Below are positions 44,545 through 54,737 of a stretch of DNA of 64,000 bases, in pieces. Source of the stretch: Bacillus sp. 2205SS5-2 (lineage in GTDB: Bacteria > Bacillota > Bacilli > Bacillales > Bacillaceae_K). The stretch spans positions 41,773 through 105,772 of the forward strand of contig NZ_JAYKTS010000015.1 in the NCBI RefSeq assembly GCF_037024155.1, read 5' to 3'. The translations under genes and the position numbers were made by a program. The notes beneath the pieces are model-generated. The model had not been told where the DNA came from. It made no database searches and saw only the letters and a program-made list of their open reading frames with translations. Position 1 is the first letter of the stretch; each line of letters begins with the position of its first letter.

Positions 44545-45330
44545 TCAGCCCTGTTTCTTCATCCAACTACATAAATCTTTCACCATTCTCCGGTTTATAT
44601 GCGGTGGAAAATAATGAGTATACTGTTCAAAATACCAGCTTTCAACTGCTTTATTCAGATTAATTAGCTGTTTTTCTAAACGATATGCATGTTCAATCGA
44701 TACGTTTTGGTCTTTGTGCCCGTGAATAAGTAGGGTAGGTGCTTGAATCCTCTCTAAAGAAGAAAGGGGTGTTCGATATTCATAGGCTTCAGGAAGTTTA
44801 TGCGGACTTCCACCTATTACTCGCTTCATCATTCGACGTAGATCTTTTCTCTCGCTATACGTAAGGAACATATCCGAAACGCCCGCCCAAGATACCACAG
44901 TAGCAACCTCTTTACATTCAATGGCAGTGAAAAGCGCCATGATTCCGCCACGTGAAAAGCCAAACACATGAATTCTATTCGGATTCACGTTATCTTGCTG
45001 TTTTAATAATTGGAAACCCGAAATCGCATCATATCGGTCTTTCCCGCCGAAATCCTCATGACCTTCCCCTCCTTGATTTCCACGATAAAAAGGAGCAAAT
45101 ACAATAAAACCATGGGAGGCAAATTGGGTAATTCGAGCCGGACGAACCTTCCCTACATTTTTTATTCCACCACGCAAATACAAAAAACCGTCTAACTTCC
45201 CCTCAATTTTAGGTTTAGCAAGAAGTCCTTTCACGTTTAATCCTTGGGAACGATACGTCACTAACCATAACTCAACATTTGGATGCGGGGACGGGAATTC
45301 CTGTTTACTTACGATTTCTCCTTCATTCAA
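44545..45330 (-). CDS. ytmA: Alpha/beta hydrolase YtmA (S9-type peptidase-like)
   Basis: A 261-residue prolyl-oligopeptidase-like hydrolase. The nucleophile motif GFSRGG is near residue 123, an aspartate lies in HGHKDQNVSIEH near 213, and the histidine in QYTHYFPP near 243. It lacks the beta-propeller domain of long S9 enzymes. It may act as an esterase or small peptidase in the cytoplasm; the substrate is unknown. It is upstream of ytmB, likely the same transcript, and divergent from the ytlACD importer. Confidence 0.82.
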   Translation of the reverse strand: MNEGEIVSKQEFPSPHPNVELWLVTYRSQGLNVKGLLAKPKIEGKLDGFLYLRGGIKNVGKVRPARITQFASHGFIVFAPFYRGNQGGEGHEDFGGKDRYDAISGFQLLKQQDNVNPNRIHVFGFSRGGIMALFTAIECKEVATVVSWAGVSDMFLTYSERKDLRRMMKRVIGGSPHKLPEAYEYRTPLSSLERIQAPTLLIHGHKDQNVSIEHAYRLEKQLINLNKAVESWYFEQYTHYFPPHINRRMVKDLCSWMKKQG

Positions 45331-45430
45331 GTTTAGTCATCCTTTCAATCTAGATAGGCGTTCACACATTTTTCTATACCACATAGTATATCGTAGCAAA
45401 AATGATTATTGGTATGGAGGGAATATAAGC

Positions 45431-46423
45431 ATGAAACGATTGTTCATTTATGTAGCTATGAGCATCCTATTCATCATGCTCTTTAGCGGTTGTAACAACA
45501 GTTCTTCGGATTTAGAAAAAGTTAGTGTAGCAGAAGTAACTAGGTCTATATTCTATGCGCCAGAGTATGTAGCGATTGAAAAAGGGTTTTTTGGGGAGCA
45601 AGGATTGGATATTGAACTCAAAACCACCTGGGGTGGAGATAAAACCATGACCACATTATTATCTGACGGAGCAGACATTGCGCTCGTAGGCTCTGAAACG
45701 ACCATCTATGTCTATGCCCAAGGAACAATTGATCCTGTGATCAACTTCGCCCAACTAACCCAAACGGATGGAACCTTTCTTGTTTCCCGAGAAGAGGTTG
45801 AAGACTTTGAGTGGAATCAACTAAAAGGAGCCACGTTTCTCGGACAACGTAAAGGCGGTATGCCGCAAATGGTTGGTGAATATGTTCTGAAACAAAGAGG
45901 AATTGACCCCCAAAACGATCTTCAACTCATTCAAAACATTGATTTTGCCAATATTGCCAACGCCTTTGCTTCTGGAACAGGTGACTATGTTCAATTATTC
46001 GAACCGACCGCGTCCATTTTTGAAGCTGAAGGAAAAGGGCATATCGTCGCTTCATTTGGTGAGCAATCAGGATTTGTCCCCTACACAACTTTTATGGCAA
46101 AAGAAAGCTACATGACAGAAAATAAGGAAACGGTTGAAAAGTTTACAGCAGCCTTGTACCAAGCTCAACTATGGGTAGAAACACATAGCGCTAAAGAAAT
46201 TGCCGAAGTCATTCAACCGTATTTTGAAGACACTGACATTTCTTTAATTGAAACAGTCGTAAATCGGTATAAATCCCAAGGGTCCTATGCTCAAGACCCA
46301 CTACTTGATGAAAATGAATGGGAAAATCTCCAGAATATTATGGATGAAGCTGGTGAATTACCAAGGGCCGTAAAACACAGCACCCTTGTAAACACGTCTA
46401 TCGCTGAAAAAGTGATGGAATAG
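45431..46423 (+). CDS. ytlA: ABC transporter substrate-binding lipoprotein YtlA (NMT1/SsuA-like)
   Basis: A 330-residue solute-binding protein. Residues 1-20 are a lipoprotein signal ending in LFSGC, the lipobox. The fold is of the NMT1/SsuA type, with VAIEKGFFGEQGLDIELKTTWGGD near residue 41. Such proteins bind aromatic or sulfonate compounds, or thiamine precursors, so the substrate is not certain. It is the first gene of ytlA-ytlC-ytlD; the next ATG is 26 bases away. It should sit on the outer side of the membrane. Confidence 0.85.
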   Translation: MKRLFIYVAMSILFIMLFSGCNNSSSDLEKVSVAEVTRSIFYAPEYVAIEKGFFGEQGLDIELKTTWGGDKTMTTLLSDGADIALVGSETTIYVYAQGTIDPVINFAQLTQTDGTFLVSREEVEDFEWNQLKGATFLGQRKGGMPQMVGEYVLKQRGIDPQNDLQLIQNIDFANIANAFASGTGDYVQLFEPTASIFEAEGKGHIVASFGEQSGFVPYTTFMAKESYMTENKETVEKFTAALYQAQLWVETHSAKEIAEVIQPYFEDTDISLIETVVNRYKSQGSYAQDPLLDENEWENLQNIMDEAGELPRAVKHSTLVNTSIAEKVME

Positions 46424-46448
46424 TTGCATTAAAGAAGAGGCGAAGCAG

Positions 46449-47201
46449 ATGAACGTACTAGAACTTCATTCCATTTCACACCTCTATTTTACGACAAAAT
46501 CCGTCGTAAATGCCTTAGAGGATGTTTCATTAACCGTCACCGAGGGTGAGTTCATATCATTGATTGGTCCGAGTGGGTGCGGGAAAACGACGCTTTTATC
46601 GATTATCGCCGGACTGTTAGAGCCTACTAGAGGAACAGTTTCCATTCCCGAAAACAACTCGATTGGTTATATGTTGCAACAAGATTATCTTTATCCTTGG
46701 AAAACAATTGAAGAAAATATTTTATTAGGACTAAAGATTGATCTACAACTTGATGAAAAACACAAAAAATATGCCCTCTCTCTCTTATCAGAAATGGGCT
46801 TGCAAGGAACAGAAAATCAGTTCCCTAGACAACTCTCAGGAGGGATGAGACAAAGAGCAGCTCTTGTTCGGACCTTAGCTCTCTCCCCTAAACTTCTTTT
46901 ATTAGATGAACCTTTTTCAGCTCTTGATTATCAAACCAAACTAAAACTTGAAAATCTTGTCGTTCAAACATTAAAGCAACTGAATAAAAGTGCCGTTTTG
47001 GTGACACATGATATTAGTGAGGCAATTGCGATGAGTGATCGAATTCTCTTATTCTCACCAAGACCTGGGCGTTTGTATAAAGAATTTAACATTCCTACTG
47101 CCATTCGCGAATTGTCACCATTTGAAGCCAGGAATTCAGCAGACTTTTCTCTCCTTTTTGCAGAAGTATGGAAGGAGATGGAGAACATTGAAAAGCAATA
47201 G
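46449..47201 (+). CDS. ytlC: ABC transporter ATP-binding protein YtlC
   Basis: A 250-residue ABC ATPase. Walker A is [11 protein letters not shown] near residue 37, the Q-loop is LQQDYLYPW near 77, the signature is [10 protein letters not shown] near 129, and Walker B is [12 protein letters not shown] near 148. This is of the nitrate/sulfonate/thiamine-precursor subfamily. It powers import with YtlA and YtlD. Its last 14 bases overlap the start of ytlD. Confidence 0.9.
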   Translation: MNVLELHSISHLYFTTKSVVNALEDVSLTVTEGEFISLIGPSGCGKTTLLSIIAGLLEPTRGTVSIPENNSIGYMLQQDYLYPWKTIEENILLGLKIDLQLDEKHKKYALSLLSEMGLQGTENQFPRQLSGGMRQRAALVRTLALSPKLLLLDEPFSALDYQTKLKLENLVVQTLKQLNKSAVLVTHDISEAIAMSDRILLFSPRPGRLYKEFNIPTAIRELSPFEARNSADFSLLFAEVWKEMENIEKQ

Positions 47202-47997
47202 TAACCAAGAACACCTCCATTCTCAATATGTTCGATCCCAACAAAAAGAGAAACGTCATATTTTTTATACGCAAGTGACCATTTTCATTTTATTTTTTGC
47301 AAGTTGGCAACTTTTTAGCACCAATCACTGGATTGATCCCTTGCTTTTTAGCTCTCCAACCAAAATCTTCAACCTGTTTCTTGAAAAATTACTAAATGGA
47401 TCTATTCTTATTCACATTGGGGTTACATTGACAGAAACCATCATCGGTTTTCTATTAGGAACATTAACCGGAACACTACTAGCAGCTCTCCTGTGGTGGT
47501 CACCGTTTTTGTCGAAAGTATCTGATCCTTATTTAGTCATCTTAAATGCAATGCCAAAAGTAGCATTAGGACCTATATTAATTGTGGCTTTAGGACCAGG
47601 ATTTCTTTCGATCATTGCTATGGGGATGATCATTTCGGTTATCATTACGACTATTGTCGTTTACACTGCGTTCAGAGAAGTCGATGTCAACTATATTAAA
47701 GTACTCCAGACCTTTCATGCATCTCGAACACAAATTTTTAAAGAATGCGTTCTTCCAGCTTCTTTTCCAAGCATTATTTCCACATTAAAAGTGAATGTCG
47801 GCTTATCTTGGGTAGGAGTTATCGTTGGAGAGTTTCTTGTATCACAGAAAGGACTTGGCTACCTTATTATCTACGGATTCCAAGTCTTTAATTTTACCTT
47901 AGTTCTGCTGGCGTTGTTATTAATTGCCTTCTTCGCCACAATTATGTATAAATTTGTTGAAATGCTCCAACAAAAATTAATTAAAGACGACTTATAA
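47188..47997 (+). CDS. ytlD: ABC transporter permease YtlD
   Basis: A 269-residue permease with about six membrane segments. The start TTG ([10 protein letters not shown]) is preceded by AAGGAG 10 bases upstream and overlaps the end of ytlC; the ORF is open further upstream only because of that overlap. The cytoplasmic EAA loop is seen in [22 protein letters not shown] near residue 170. It forms the channel of the ytlACD importer. The start assignment is inferred from the overlap and ribosome site. Confidence 0.85.
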   Translation: MKSNSNQEHLHSQYVRSQQKEKRHIFYTQVTIFILFFASWQLFSTNHWIDPLLFSSPTKIFNLFLEKLLNGSILIHIGVTLTETIIGFLLGTLTGTLLAALLWWSPFLSKVSDPYLVILNAMPKVALGPILIVALGPGFLSIIAMGMIISVIITTIVVYTAFREVDVNYIKVLQTFHASRTQIFKECVLPASFPSIISTLKVNVGLSWVGVIVGEFLVSQKGLGYLIIYGFQVFNFTLVLLALLLIAFFATIMYKFVEMLQQKLIKDDL

Positions 47998-48477
47998 GCT
48001 GCCTTCTGGGAGCTTTTTTTGTGCAAGAACTGATAATACTAATGGCAAAAGCTGATCTTTCATAATAAAGCTAAATTCTGATTTTTGCACTTGATCAAGA
48101 ATATCCCCTGAAATAAGTACTGGACCCTTCGTCTCAAGGTAGGAATCTTTGTGTTCAAGGCGCACAATGTCCGCATAAAACACTCTTTTCACAAAAGGAG
48201 TGTCTTTATCGTGAACCAAATACTCTCCTAGCGGTACCAGATCTTGAATAATGCCACCAGTCTCCTCAAAAACTTCCCTTCTAGCTGCTTCTTCTATACT
48301 CTCTCCCTTTTCTACTTTCCCCCCAGGAAACTCTAATCCTCTTTTTTTATGTATAGTAAGAAGCCACTCCTGTCGATACCTTGCTAAGACAAATACATGT
48401 TGAGCCATTTTTGCAAAGGCATTGATCGATGGTGAGAACTGCACAAACTGTCCATTTTGATCCATAAACTGTTGCAT
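47992..48477 (-). CDS. ytkD: Nudix hydrolase YtkD
   Basis: A 161-residue protein. The Nudix box is [23 protein letters not shown] near residues 54-76, with the metal-binding glutamates intact. YtkD of B. subtilis removes 8-oxo-dGTP and other nucleoside triphosphates, protecting DNA from oxidative errors, especially in spores. It is convergent with ytlD, overlapping by 6 bases. The ATG has GAGGAGGGATG upstream. High confidence for family, moderate for the substrate. Confidence 0.88.
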   Translation of the reverse strand: MQQFMDQNGQFVQFSPSINAFAKMAQHVFVLARYRQEWLLTIHKKRGLEFPGGKVEKGESIEEAARREVFEETGGIIQDLVPLGEYLVHDKDTPFVKRVFYADIVRLEHKDSYLETKGPVLISGDILDQVQKSEFSFIMKDQLLPLVLSVLAQKKLPEGSL

Positions 48478-48544
48478 AACATCCCTCCTCTTTCCTATTA
48501 TACCGATTTTCGATCCTTATTTCTTTGGCTTTGTTTTTAATAAT

Positions 48545-48889
48545 GGCTCTTTTCACTTACTTTGTTGCTGTAGCATACCAAAAAGGATGGGAACACCCTT
48601 TTCTTTCCTCATTTCGTGTTAAAAATGATGCAAAAAGATGCCCGAACTCATTCTTCATCACGATAGGGGAGGGCTTATTCGAAAAGCCACAATCTTTGCT
48701 GAAGGCTCTTTTCGTATACATTGTGGCTATTTCATCTGGTTTTTGATTAAATCACTGATTCCCATTAAAAATAGACGGATCTAGCTGCAGCGACTAGGGA
48801 CTAGGGCATTTCGTAAATGATGCCCGAAGCAAAGCTATATCATCGTTTATAGACTAGTGCGAAAAGCAACAAACTTTGCGAAAACAGCC
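48545..48889. repeat. Compound MITE-like element with exact 8-bp duplication
   Basis: Two element bodies are joined: one from GGCTCTTTTCACTTAC to about 48702, then GGCTCTTTTCGTATACATTG at about 48704 through GCGAAAACAGCC. TTAATAAT flanks the whole block (48537-48544 and 48890-48897). The second body carries a short hairpin-repeat relic at about 48779-48817 (GATCTAGCTGCAGC). Thus the compound moved or formed after one insertion. Confidence 0.85.
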
Positions 48890-48897
48890 TTAATAAT

Positions 48898-49177
48898 TGT
48901 ATTGCAAACAGGCTTCCCGGGAATTCGTGTCCGAAAAGGTTCAACAATGGATTCACCAGGAAGATGATTTGCGTATTGGTTTGATTTTTCTAGTCTTTAA
49001 ATCGAATAAATGAAGAATTTCTCCAAAATTTCATATACACTGCACAAATTATTGAATTTCTTCGTAGCAAAGGTCGATGAAGAAATCATCGACCTTTGCT
49101 TGCACTCCCTCGATATTGGGGTTATTGTTAGAGTTATAGTAGCAAATATTTTTCTTCCACCCCAATTACTGGAATAG
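48898..49177. other. Intergenic remnant region downstream of the 49178 gene
   Basis: A short frame near 48935-49012 (EFVSEKVQQWIHQEDDLRIG) may be the C-terminal end of a lost gene, but I cannot identify it. A stem AAAGGTCGATGA / TCATCGACCTTT lies at about 49069-49098 without a clear T-run. Confidence 0.3.
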
Positions 49178-49495
49178 TTAAGGTAAAATATTCATCTTGC
49201 CAATATGCTCTCTGGCTTCCTCATCACCTAATTCGTAAATCGTAGCATAAATCTGCTGGAGATTTTGATCATAAGCATCATTTTCTCGATCGTAATGATA
49301 TTGAATATAAGGTACATGTGCTCGGAAAAAACTTTGCCAATCTGTTGAATAGTTAGAGTCAAACAAGTCTCTTAAGTAGGTGATTTCCTCGTCATTTGCT
49401 GAGATTTTAAACTCCCAAGGAGAGTCTGTTGAAGAACTAGAAATTTCTCCTGTGCTAATACCAATATAATAAGTTCTTTTATTTTCTGCCGACAT
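49178..49495 (-). CDS. Conserved hypothetical protein
   Basis: A 105-residue soluble, acidic protein beginning MSAENKRTYYIGISTGEISS, with an aromatic-rich core (FFRAHVPYIQYHYDRENDAYD). I have seen similar frames in bacilli but cannot assign a function. The ATG has TGAGGTGAAG upstream, a good site. It is monocistronic and surrounded by non-coding DNA on both sides, in a region of gene decay. Confidence 0.65.
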   Translation of the reverse strand: MSAENKRTYYIGISTGEISSSSTDSPWEFKISANDEEITYLRDLFDSNYSTDWQSFFRAHVPYIQYHYDRENDAYDQNLQQIYATIYELGDEEAREHIGKMNILP

Positions 49496-50126
49496 TACTT
49501 CACCTCATTTAGTTATCTTTTCCCCTAGAAGGCGTATCTTTATTCTTAAAAATCATTAAAGATGCTGATCATTCTTCTTATTATTTGAGATAAGTACACC
49601 CGCTTGCCCTGCATTCTCTATGATTGATATCCATTTTTCATATTAATAATATTGGGTTGTATTACGAATAAAATCCGAATTAAATAATATAGTATCCAGT
49701 AAATAGACTATAGCTACAAAAAAATCAACCCCTGTTTTTTTGTCCTTGATCCAGTACAATTAGTAAGAACATCGCCAAAGGCAGTTGCGGCTTTTTTTCA
49801 CTTGTGTAGTAGTGATAATAACAGCAAACCTCAATCAACATGATATATATTGATAAGAAAAGAAAAAACATTTGATGGTTAAGCACAAATATCCTTGTTT
49901 TATTTTTTCATTGGTATTTTTAAAAATATATTTCCGTCCCTGTCCTTCTTTTTTGTGTATCCTCATTTAATTGAATGAACGAAGGTTCTACATCCAACGG
50001 TTATTAAACATGAAACAGGGTACAAAATAAGTGAAGGTAAATCCATGTTTATGTATGCTATATCCTCTAATTGTTCTTGCTATTTCTCGTTCAACTGGTC
50101 AAACTATTAAGAAAGGCGGTGATATT
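49496..50126. other. AT-rich intergenic region
   Basis: About 630 bases with no recognisable gene, long hairpin or element copy. It carries the promoter regions of the divergent genes at 49178-49495 and 50127-50378. GCATTCTCTATGATTG is typical of nothing I can name. Confidence 0.4.
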
Positions 50127-50378
50127 GTGAAGCTAGTCGATGAATTATATGAATTATATCGTGGTAGAATTCGAGGGACTGAAGAGGATCTAGACATGAT
50201 TACACTTACCGTATTAGAGCATTTATCAAGGGAAGAGTTATTGGAGATGATTCATGATATGGAGCATCACGAACTCGAATATTTCGTCCGTTTATACATA
50301 TTTGAGTCCTTAAAACAGAAAATCATCAAAGAAGAGGATCAAGATATTTCTTCTTCTGAATACAGACATTTGCATTAA
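50127..50378 (+). CDS. Small helical protein (DUF6154-like)
   Basis: The start is GTG of MKLVDELYELYRG, with AAAGGCGGTG 8 bases upstream; the longer ORF from 50031 has no such site. The 83-residue product is helical with an acidic core (LSREELLEMIHDMEHHELEYFV). It resembles the DUF6154 small proteins of bacilli, but that call is tentative. No function is known. It is monocistronic and is followed by a 42-base palindrome. Confidence 0.6.
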   Translation: MKLVDELYELYRGRIRGTEEDLDMITLTVLEHLSREELLEMIHDMEHHELEYFVRLYIFESLKQKIIKEEDQDISSSEYRHLH

Positions 50379-50450
50379 GTTCAAGTAGAACTTTAAACAA
50401 AAAAAAGCTTTCATGCTTTTGGCTGCTTAGAGGAAATGTTTTAAATAAAA

Positions 50451-50492
50451 ATAACAAATAAGGCGTGCCTAGGCACGCCTTATTTGTTATTC
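50451..50492. terminator. 42-bp perfect palindrome
   Basis: A perfect inverted repeat centred on CCTAGG (between 50471 and 50472), with AATAACAAATAAGGCGTGCC as its left arm. AT-rich outer ends give T-runs in both directions, so it is a bidirectional terminator candidate, about 75 bases after the 50127 gene. Confidence 0.8.
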
Positions 50493-50749
50493 GTTAGGGT
50501 CAATTTCCATTCACTTTCAGAGAATGAATGAAAAATACTACACCTATATTTTACCAAACAGCTACATGAATTAAAATAGGTACAAAGCACACTTTTACAT
50601 TAACGATCTTCTCATGTTGCCTTGGAATAAAGTTTGAACAAACACGTCTCACAAATCTTAATATTATCCCTAACAAAAAGAAGCCATTTTTGAATAAAAA
50701 TTGATCAAAATCACTTCTTTTCCTGTAGGTCAAATGTTTATTTTTATAA

Positions 50750-50785
50750 GGCTGTTTTCGCAAAGTTTGTGGCTTTTCGAATCCC
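50750..50785. repeat. MITE left-end fragment next to the IS3-family relic
   Basis: GGCTGTTTTCGCAAAGTTTG then TGGCTTTTCGAAT is a left end. It is cut off at about 50785, where the IS3-family sequence begins (CCCCTCTGTTAAG), so the IS probably interrupted or replaced the rest. Confidence 0.7.
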
Positions 50786-50854
50786 CCCTCTGTTAAGATA
50801 GATGTCGCGCGTAACTTTAGTGTTAAACTATAGTAAATACGGAGGTTGATCGAC

Positions 50855-51371
50855 ATGGCAGAGAAAATAGGAAAACGATATCCCCAAGAAATAAAAGAGG
50901 CCATTATAAAAAGAATGATGCCACCAAATAACGAGGCGATCAGTCGAATTAGTGAGGAAGTAGGCATTACAGAAGCTACGCTATATATATAAATGGAGGA
51001 GAGAAGCCCCGGTGAACGGGAAGGCAACTCCAGGTGGTGGTCACGGGCCAGAAGAATGGAAGAGGGAAGATAAGTTTCTAATCGTAATGGAGACGTATTC
51101 TATGAATCAGGCAGAATTAGCCGAGTACTGCCGTAAAAAAGGACTATATAAAGAACAAATTGAAGCATGGCGTGATACTTGTCTTCAAGCAAATGGTCAG
51201 GAAACAAACCAAAAGAAGCAGTTAAGTCATGAATTAAAAGAAGAAAAGAAACGAGCCAAGACATTAGAAAAAGATTTGCAGAAAAAAGAGAAAGCATTGG
51301 CAGAAGCAGCCGCCCTATTACTATTAAGAAAAAAGAAACAAGCGATCTGGGGGGACCAAGGGGACGAATGA
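50855..51371 (+). pseudogene. IS3-family orfA (helix-turn-helix subunit), frameshifted
   Basis: The frame starts MAEKIGKRYPQEIKEAIIKR and follows the usual IS3 orfA until ATLYI, where the run TATATATAA gives a stop. Removing 4 bases of the ATAT repeat restores the family sequence ATLYKWRREAP. The second part (VNGKATPGGGHG..., ALAEAAALLLLRKKK) is intact. So slippage in a short repeat inactivated it. Confidence 0.8.
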
Positions 51372-52409
51372 TCAGCCCGTCAGATCGAGCGCTAGCAGTA
51401 GAACTCATCCAAGAAACTAACCAAAACGGTGCGCGATTAGCCCTTGCGTGTAAAGAACTAAATATTAGTGTACGCACCTATGAACGCTGAGTTTCAGCAG
51501 GTGGCATTAAAGAAGATCAGCGTCCCCTTGCCTTACGCCCAGATCCTAAAAATAAGCTGACAAAAGAGGAAAAGAAGAAATCGTAGAGATTGTGAAAAAG
51601 AGGAATTCGCTGATTTAGCACCCAGTCAAATTGTGCCGAAATTAGCTGATCAAAGGATTTATATTGCCTCTGAATCTAGCTTTTATCGAATCCTTCGTGA
51701 AAAACGTATGCAGAACCATCGGGGAAGAAGTAAAAGACTTGTACGTAGATTACCGGAAAGTCACTTAGCATCCGCCCCAAATTAGGTTTGGACATGGGAT
51801 ATTACCTGGTTAAAGGGCCCGGTAAAAGGGATGTTCTACCGTCTCTATATGATAATCGATTTATTTAGTAGAAAGATCGTTGGCTGGGAGATTGGGGAAA
51901 CAGAAGAAGCCAAATATGCAGAAGAATTAATGAAGAAGACGGTAATAAATGAGAGAATCCAAGGAAAGCCATTGGTCCTCCATTCCGATGATGGAAATCC
52001 CATGAAAGCAGCAACATTCCAAGTACTACTAGAAAAAATGGGGGTTCAAAGCTCCTATCCTAGACCAAGAGTGAGCAACGATCATCCCTATTCCGAGGCG
52101 ATGTTTCGATCATTAAAGTATCGTCAAGATTACCGGTTTAAAGGGTTTGGAACGCTTGATAAAGCTCGAGAATGGGGAATTAAATTTGTTCATTGGTATA
52201 ATTCGGTGCATTTGCATAGTGGCATCAATTTTGTGACGCCTGAGCAGTGTCATACAGGAGCTTATGTAGAGATTCTTCAACAGCGAAAAGAAGTATATGA
52301 GCAAGCGAAACAAAAACATCCTGAACGTTGGACAAGATCGACAAGGAACTGGAACCCACACGAGCCTGTGGCTTTGAATCCAATGAAAGAAGGAAAAGAA
52401 ACCGAATAA
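51368..52409 (+). pseudogene. IS3-family orfB (DDE transposase), broken
   Basis: It opens MISPSDRALAVELIQETNQN and contains the rve integrase blocks TWDITWLKGPVKGMFYRLYM, LVLHSDDGNPMKAATF and the DDE-like SDDG and E positions. Breaks: TGA after YER (51488-51490 region), a frameshift near 51573, and TAG at SAPN-stop-VWTW near 51784. The remaining C-terminal half from about 51831 is open. It is not expected to be active. Confidence 0.82.
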
Positions 52410-52470
52410 AGCACAACCGATTAATAGAGTGCTGGAATCACCTTCACCTTCTCAAAATAGAACAGAGAAA

Positions 52471-53185
52471 GGCTCTGTTCTATTTCGAGAAGGCCAGCAA
52501 GCGAAGCACGGTAGAAGCACTTTACACTGACACTAAAAAACTAGGGAAATGCGACAACTATCTTGACAAACACCGCTCTAAGAGATGGGCAGAAGAAAAA
52601 GCTCGAGATCTAAAACAAGCTGCAGCTCGGAAGCCATTCAAGAAGACACTCTATCAAAGTCATTTAATGAGTCTTAGTATGTATATTGATATGCTTCTTC
52701 AATACAAAGAGCATCTATCCAGGTTGGAGTCAGAGATAGACACTCTCGCAAAAGAAGTTGAAGAATATAAGATTATCCAATCTATCCCTGGTATCGGAGA
52801 AAAAATCGCGGCAACGATTATTTCTGAAATTGGTGAGATAGACCGGTTTAATCACCCTAAAAAACTTGTAGCATTCGCTGGGATTGATCCAGAAGTGTTT
52901 GAATCAGGTAAGTTCAAAGCTACTCTTGTTCGAATTACAAAACGTGGTTCAAGTAGATTAAGGCTCGCCTTATATATGGCTGTTCGCTCTGGTATTCTTG
53001 ACTGTCGTAAACAAAAAACAACAGATGAAATCATCCCTAGAAACAAGAGATTTAGAGCGTTTTACGATAAGTAGCGTGAAGAAGGCAAACTTTATTAAGT
53101 AGCCGTCATTGCTTGCGTAAATAAACTCTTATACTGGATCTATGCCATATTAAAAAACAAAACTACTTTCCAAGGTATAGCCTAA
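52471..53185 (+). pseudogene. IS110-family transposase, C-terminal fragment with stops
   Basis: The frame FEKASKRSTVEALYTDTKKL leads to IIQSIPGIGEKIAATIISEIG and ...KKLVAFAGIDPEVFESGKF, the helix-hairpin-helix and Transposase_20 blocks of IS110. The N-terminal DEDD part is absent. The end has two nonsense codons (TAG at 53072-53074 and TAA later) but stays in frame to NKTTFQGIA at 53183. It was cut by, or lies beside, the IS3-family copy. Confidence 0.8.
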
Positions 53186-53612
53186 TTAAGATTTACATCT
53201 AAAAAAGACAAAACCTTCCAAGCATAAGAAAGTGGAAGGTTATTTGGCCTGCTCATTTTTAGTATAACATGAGTTATTTTAAGTTTTTATTGAAAAATGT
53301 TGACAAACTATTAGCTGGTTTAATTGAAGAAGGTCAATCACCATTTTTGTGGAAATCGACTTTCTTTATTTTCTGCTGAACAGTATGGTGGTACTGCGCA
53401 GCTGGAAAGTTGTTCTTCTTAAAGATATGCTCCCTACAGATCAAAAAGAGATAGTGGGTTAATCCTTCACATCTTCCTTGCATATTTCACTAACTAGCTG
53501 CCAAAATGCGATGTTTTCTTTATTTTTCGGTCCAAGCCTATTACAATTTTCATATTGAGGCTTGGAATTCCTTTATTTTTGCATTAAACCCTAATAAATT
53601 TTTCAGAGGTAA
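53186..53612. other. Decayed intergenic region after the IS110 relic
   Basis: A terminator-like hairpin AACCTTCCA / TGGAAGGTT is at about 53211-53242. On the minus strand, a short open frame ends EICKEDVKD near 53461-53530 and includes ENIAFWQLVSEICKEDV, perhaps the C-terminus of a lost gene. I see no full gene here. Confidence 0.35.
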
Positions 53613-54281
53613 CTAATGATTATGTCGTTTGTTAACTTCAATCGTAATGAACTTCGGCAAATAGCTCGGAGTACACCCTTTTGCTACTATTTCATCTTTG
53701 TAAAGACCAGTTTTCTCACCAAGTTTAATACAACGAGCATGATTCTTTTCATCATAAACGCCTATCCAGCCTGCGGTGAAATTCATAGCCCATTGAACTT
53801 CCGGTTCTTCCTGCGTAATATTAGCTTCTAATGCAGATAGCAAGTCTGCGGTGTTATCAGGCGGTGTTTGTCCAGTCCATCTCAATCGCCCTTGATAATA
53901 CCAGAAAGCTCGCCTTTGTAGAGCAGAAGGGCTATTTTCCCATGACTCCATCAATGCAATTTTCTTCTTGTCTTTGGTGAGCTGATTAGCCATTAACCAA
54001 TCCATTAAGTTATTCCGCTCATCAAAAGTGTGGGTCTGCATATCCTTATCAAGCTTATTTAGCACATCTTGTGAAAGAAGTTTTTTGTCCATAATTAAGA
54101 TTGCTAATAGTCTGAGCAAAAACTCTTCGGTTGACCAAAGTTCCATAGCTAGTTCGTGATCTTTTTTAATGTCCTTTGCGATTTTTCGTAAGTCGCCTAG
54201 CTTTGTTTTACTATTGATCTGAGGTAGAATGTTTTCTGCTTTTGAAGAACGTTTTATTTCTGTATCTTTTTTTTCATCCAT
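53613..54281 (-). CDS. DNA alkylation repair protein (AlkD-like)
   Basis: The start is MDEKKDTEIKR with AAAGGAG 9 bases upstream; a TTG three codons earlier overlaps it. The 222-residue protein shows the HEAT-like helical repeats of AlkD glycosylase-like proteins, with LWSTEEFLLRLLAILIMDKK and AFWYYQGRLRWTG. Whether it keeps the catalytic aspartate and tryptophan pair needed for 3-methyladenine excision cannot be decided by eye. Some members function only as DNA-binding repair helpers. It lies in an accessory region after IS relics. Confidence 0.7.
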   Translation of the reverse strand: MDEKKDTEIKRSSKAENILPQINSKTKLGDLRKIAKDIKKDHELAMELWSTEEFLLRLLAILIMDKKLLSQDVLNKLDKDMQTHTFDERNNLMDWLMANQLTKDKKKIALMESWENSPSALQRRAFWYYQGRLRWTGQTPPDNTADLLSALEANITQEEPEVQWAMNFTAGWIGVYDEKNHARCIKLGEKTGLYKDEIVAKGCTPSYLPKFITIEVNKRHNH

Positions 54282-54737
54282 TTTACACAACTCCTTTATT
54301 AAAGCACTGTTTCATAAATGTCCTTGACGGGATAGATCAAAAACTTAATTTCGTTATAAGTCTTATTGCAGTGGTGTGCCTCCAAAGTTTACCTTATTTC
54401 ATATTGTAGCATATATCGGATTAAAGCTTTCTCTACCTATAATAGAAGAGCAACCAGCTTTAATATAATAATAACTTTTACTTCCTTTTAATTGGATACG
54501 AAAAACTCGGTGGCAGCGCTCACGTCACGTCGCCACCGCCTATCATAAAAAAAGTAATTTCAACCCCAATAATGATATAAACCCGATATGTTTGGAGCAA
54601 ACTTACTAATTTGGCGATGCCTAAATATGCCTTTTCTCATACAAAAAGCATTCCTTTTTAAAGAAACGCACCCGTTAGTTATACATAAAGACTTACACAT
54701 TAATTGCAGATTATATAAATGATGTGACAACAAGTAA
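54282..54737. other. Intergenic region with a GC-rich hairpin
   Basis: GGTGGC...GCCACC arms at about 54510-54538 enclose a GC-rich loop, unlike the AT-rich surroundings. It may be a terminator-like or regulatory stem. No gene is seen. Confidence 0.35.

Larger units (their letters stand above)
50789..52470 (+). mobile_element. Degenerate IS3-family element
   Basis: The element contains orfA and orfB in the normal overlapping order (ATGA at 51368-51371). Its left end reads CTCTGTTAAGATAG and the right end complement reads CTCTGTTCTA, which suggests terminal repeats, although the edges are approximate. Both frames carry several lesions. It lies directly against a truncated IS110 copy. No target duplication could be found. 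Confidence 0.7.

Noticed and set aside
50551..51027. A 158-codon minus-strand frame
   Set aside because: It crosses a MITE end and the IS3-family orfA on the opposite strand; composition is that of shadow coding.
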